Assembly (NCBI GenBank): GCA_028284765.1
Contig: JANQRA010000018.1
Span: 161,541 to 225,540 of the forward strand
Direction of reading: 5' to 3'
Source: Acidimicrobiia bacterium
GTDB lineage: Bacteria; Actinomycetota; Acidimicrobiia; Spongiisociales; ZC4RG35
Length of the DNA stretch: 64,000 bases
Part shown: positions 62,239-64,000 of the stretch, in pieces
How the letters are laid out: every line of letters starts with the position of its first letter
Position numbering within the stretch: the stretch's first letter is position 1
Translations under genes and position numbers: made by a program
The notes under the pieces: generated by a model
The model's database searches: none
What the model was told of the DNA's origin: nothing
Seen by the model: only the letters and a program-made list of their open reading frames with translations

Positions 62239-62270
62239 CTGGATTGCCTCACCGGAATTCGGGTCGATGA
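62239..62270 (-). repeat. Copy 1 of a 32-bp direct repeat (3'-end fossil of a surface-protein gene)
   Basis: This segment matches 63028-63059 at 29 of 32 positions in the same orientation. Read on the minus strand it encodes IDPNSGEAIQP, against IDPDSGQASQP at the true end of the gene at 63022. It therefore looks like the remnant of the C-terminal coding end of a related gene. Confidence 0.6.
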
Positions 62271-62280
62271 AGAGGGCAGC

Positions 62281-62294
62281 AACCGGACACAGTC
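62281..62294. repeat. Left arm of a 14-bp inverted repeat around the ferredoxin-HTH pair
   Basis: AACCGGACACAGTC is the exact reverse complement of the sequence at 62999-63012. The two arms enclose about 700 bases that hold only the ferredoxin and helix-turn-helix genes. Confidence 0.6.
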
Positions 62295-62363
62295 AGGTGA
62301 TCAACGGCGATTCGCAGTTCGTGACTTGAAGTACAGTCGACGGCAGCGGCCTGTTGAGGAACA

Positions 62364-62675
62364 ATGACACAAGATACAAAGCTCATGGTTTGGATCGACC
62401 AGGACCTCTGTACCGGTGACGGTATCTGCGAGGAAATCGCTCCTGATGTTTTTGTTGGTAGGGATGACGGCCTCTGGGTAGTCAAAGAAGAGGACAAGCA
62501 CTTCGGGCGAACGATTGTGTTCGACGGCGAGGAAGGCGAGGGCCATGGTCCCGAGGGGGCTCGAGGGCTGGCGCGCGTGCCTGACAACCTGATCGAGGAC
62601 ACGATCGAGGCTGCCGAGGAATGCCCGGGAGAGTGCATCATGATCGAGCCTTATGACGGGACAATGGTGGCATGA
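62364..62675 (+). CDS. Single-cluster ferredoxin, C-x2-D-x2-C type
   Basis: This 103-residue protein is a monocluster ferredoxin of the kind that often serves cytochromes P450. The cluster ligands are Cys16, Cys22 and Cys87; the position of the third ligand, Asp19 in CTGDGIC, gives the C-x2-D-x2-C pattern known from Pyrococcus ferredoxin, where Asp can bind a 4Fe-4S cluster. Cys91 in CPGEC is an additional nearby cysteine. A 40-residue acidic insertion (HGPEGARGLARVP region) separates the halves. No P450 or reductase gene lies nearby. The stop overlaps the next start by four bases. Confidence 0.88.
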   Translation: MTQDTKLMVWIDQDLCTGDGICEEIAPDVFVGRDDGLWVVKEEDKHFGRTIVFDGEEGEGHGPEGARGLARVPDNLIEDTIEAAEECPGECIMIEPYDGTMVA

Positions 62676-62992
62676 GCCATAGTGAGCTGCGGCCGCTCGA
62701 GCGCGTGATCCTTCGTATGAGGGCGAACGACACCTCGTTCGCCGAGATAGGGCGCAGAATCGACAAGCGGCCGACGACTGTCAGGCGTATCGTCGAAATG
62801 GTCGAATACAAGTCGACACTCCCTCAAGAGCAACAAGGGAGGGAGCCGCACGTACTTCGGCCGATTGAGCGGGTTGTGGTTCGACTCCGGGCCGATGGCG
62901 AGTCTTACGGAGAGATCGGGAACCGGCTCTCCAAGAGTGGGGCGCATGTCCGCAGAGTCGATACCTTCGCCCAGATGAAACTGGACGGGTGA
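62672..62992 (+). CDS. Small protein with two tandem helix-turn-helix repeats
   Basis: This 106-residue protein consists almost entirely of two copies of a 40-residue unit, residues 6-46 and 62-104. Both copies share the pattern LRP(L/I)ERV, (R)-x-R-A, then (F/Y)-x-E-I-G-x-R, and end with VRR(I/V), which resembles sigma region 4 or RNA polymerase-associated helix-turn-helix domains. The conserved positions of the two units align without gaps. It probably binds DNA as a monomer with two recognition helices. It overlaps the ferredoxin gene and may sense its redox state or simply be co-expressed. Confidence 0.72.
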   Translation: MSHSELRPLERVILRMRANDTSFAEIGRRIDKRPTTVRRIVEMVEYKSTLPQEQQGREPHVLRPIERVVVRLRADGESYGEIGNRLSKSGAHVRRVDTFAQMKLDG

Positions 62993-62998
62993 ATACCC

Positions 62999-63012
62999 GA
63001 CTGTGTCCGGTT
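62999..63012. repeat. Right arm of a 14-bp inverted repeat around the ferredoxin-HTH pair
   Basis: GACTGTGTCCGGTT pairs with 62281-62294. It lies between the stop of the helix-turn-helix gene and the stop of the surface-protein gene. Confidence 0.6.
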
Positions 63013-63021
63013 ACAGAGAGG

Positions 63022-64000
63022 TCAAGGCTGGCTTGCCTGACCGGAATCCGGGTCGATGATCATTGAGGTGGCGTCGACCGCCTCGAAAGCCGAACCGGGG
63101 ATGTCTTTCAGTTCTCGCAGCATGTTGTTGTCCCAGCGCTCGTCCGGGGCACCCGAGATGTACCACGATGATCCGTTGTCAGCGAGGATGATTCCGTAGC
63201 GCTTGAAGGCAATAAGGATTACTTGGACCTCTGGGGAGAATCCGCTGATGTCGAAGCTGGATTTGAGCCGGAACCGCTGGCCCATGGGCGGGAGATCGGG
63301 GTTGCTGGAGTTCGAGGCGTAGTGCCGCGCGGGCCACACATACGCCGCCTGTGTCTGCGGAGCGGTGAATCGGATCGCATGGGTGATCTCGCCTGCTGCA
63401 ACTTCGTCGTACATGACGAGACCCGGGAAAATCGGAAGGCCGGCTGCGTCGGCTGAGGTCCATCCGTCGGGTCGTAGGTCCGATGACGTCAGGTCGAATC
63501 GAGCGCCTGAGGCTGCCGTCCACCTATTGCCGGGACCCGGGGAAGCGTCGAAGAGCTCGAAGAGCTCGCACCGGAAGCGGTCGACGACGATGACATGGCG
63601 ATCGCCGGTCCCGTTTGGCCCTCCTTCGATCGGCGCATCGAGCGGTATTGGGAAGGGCCCCGGATCCGACTCGTTTCCGTAGGCGTCGTATGTAATGGTG
63701 GTCAATGGCTCGCCTTCAGGCACTTCCAGAAAAGGGATGCCTATCGGGCTTCCCGAGTTTGGTGGCCATTCGCCCGATCCAAAGTCCGGATGGAGGGTCG
63801 AGCCGGAGCCGATCGAAGCGACGTATTGGGCTGATCGAGGATGCACGGGCAGGTGGTCTATCCGGGTGTTCCACGCATCGTCCTCTGGAAAGGTCGGGCA
63901 CCGGTCTGGTGGGGTGATTGGTGTGAGTCCGAGGGCGCGGGTGAGGAAGGTGGCCATGGTGTCTCGGGTGACTGTGGAGTTGGGGCAGAACTGGGTGTTG
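63022..64000 (-). CDS. SLH-type surface protein, 5' part missing at window edge
   Basis: The open frame continues past the window end on the minus strand. The visible N-terminal part reads CPNSTVTRDTMATFLTRALGL, the end of an S-layer homology (SLH) repeat. It is followed by a domain of about 290 residues with no family I recognise, containing DRFRCELFELFDASPGPGNRWTAASG, IRFTAPQTQAAYVWPARHYASNSS and PEVQVILIAFKRYGIILADNGSSWYISG. The RHY, ALR-type and DNGSSWYISG pieces resemble proteins annotated as cell-surface or sugar-binding. The C terminus ends IDPDSGQASQP, also seen as a fossil at 62239. It is likely exported and attached to the cell envelope. Confidence 0.72.
   Translation of the reverse strand, partial: NTQFCPNSTVTRDTMATFLTRALGLTPITPPDRCPTFPEDDAWNTRIDHLPVHPRSAQYVASIGSGSTLHPDFGSGEWPPNSGSPIGIPFLEVPEGEPLTTITYDAYGNESDPGPFPIPLDAPIEGGPNGTGDRHVIVVDRFRCELFELFDASPGPGNRWTAASGARFDLTSSDLRPDGWTSADAAGLPIFPGLVMYDEVAAGEITHAIRFTAPQTQAAYVWPARHYASNSSNPDLPPMGQRFRLKSSFDISGFSPEVQVILIAFKRYGIILADNGSSWYISGAPDERWDNNMLRELKDIPGSAFEAVDATSMIIDPDSGQASQP

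Noticed and set aside
62133..62282. A 50-residue N-terminal extension of glycogen phosphorylase
   Set aside because: The extension is Pro/Ser/Arg-rich, unlike the family, and covers the fossil repeat; the TTG at 62132 gives the natural start.

Overview
The window is about 61-62% GC (by eye), densely coded, and reads as a chromosomal segment of an actinobacterium, probably a poorly characterised lineage such as Acidimicrobiia. Supporting signs are a DivIVA-domain coiled-coil protein, a UPF0182 membrane protein, a YlbL-type PDZ/Lon protease, an F420-type luciferase-like oxidoreductase, many GTG/TTG starts, many starts with a TANNNT -10 box only 6-9 bases upstream (leaderless mRNA), and Thr-rich lipoprotein linkers. 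I see no phage, insertion sequence, CRISPR array or plasmid functions. The lineage is inferred from gene content only.

Layout. 0.1-8.5 kb: a co-directional uptake operon with acyl-CoA synthetase, branched-chain-type ABC transporter (two permeases, lipoprotein, two ATPases) and a haloalkane-dehalogenase-like hydrolase. 8.5-14.4 kb: housekeeping and envelope genes (PDZ/Lon protease, DivIVA protein, UPF0182, IF-1). 14.4-18.7 kb: YbaK-type deacylase, MFS transporter, initiator tRNA with terminator, and a GH13_18 sugar phosphorylase coupled to a P-loop kinase. 18.7-24.7 kb: a permease gene fragment, a 2-oxoacid dehydrogenase E1 pair, divergent three-subunit transhydrogenase, and a DUF6544-like protein. 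24.8-30.2 kb: RimK/DcsG-like ATP-grasp protein, TetR-hydrolase pair with its own operator, and a P-type ATPase of an unusual PTGLP type. 30.2-37.0 kb: a complete group 3b-like [NiFe] hydrogenase operon (beta, cyclic-nucleotide-binding protein, gamma, small, large, maturation protease, HypC) with a DosR-like palindrome in front, and two divergent genes including a DUF6390-like protein. 37-46 kb: mixed metabolism (DinB-like ClbS/DfsB protein, cupredoxin-like lipoprotein, zinc-type reductase, membrane protein, VOC protein, TetR, carotenoid oxygenase, LLM oxidoreductase, isocitrate dehydrogenase, helix-hairpin-helix protein).

46.2-62.1 kb is the most distinctive region: three paralogous ATP-grasp ligases, a peptidase S51-like serine hydrolase, two alpha/beta esterases and a fourth, unrelated ATP-grasp enzyme, interleaved and translationally coupled with glgC, glgA, glgB, a GH57 enzyme and glycogen phosphorylase. 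One strand runs ligase-ligase-S51-esterase-glgC; the other runs ligase-esterase-glgA. This repeated logic suggests that an unknown amide- or ester-forming pathway is tied to glycogen metabolism. It is my main candidate for an undescribed system.

62.2-64 kb: a ferredoxin with a C-x2-D-x2-C motif coupled to a tiny protein made of two tandem helix-turn-helix repeats, bracketed by a 14-bp inverted repeat and by a near-identical 32-bp direct repeat that matches the 3' end of a truncated SLH-type surface protein at the window edge.
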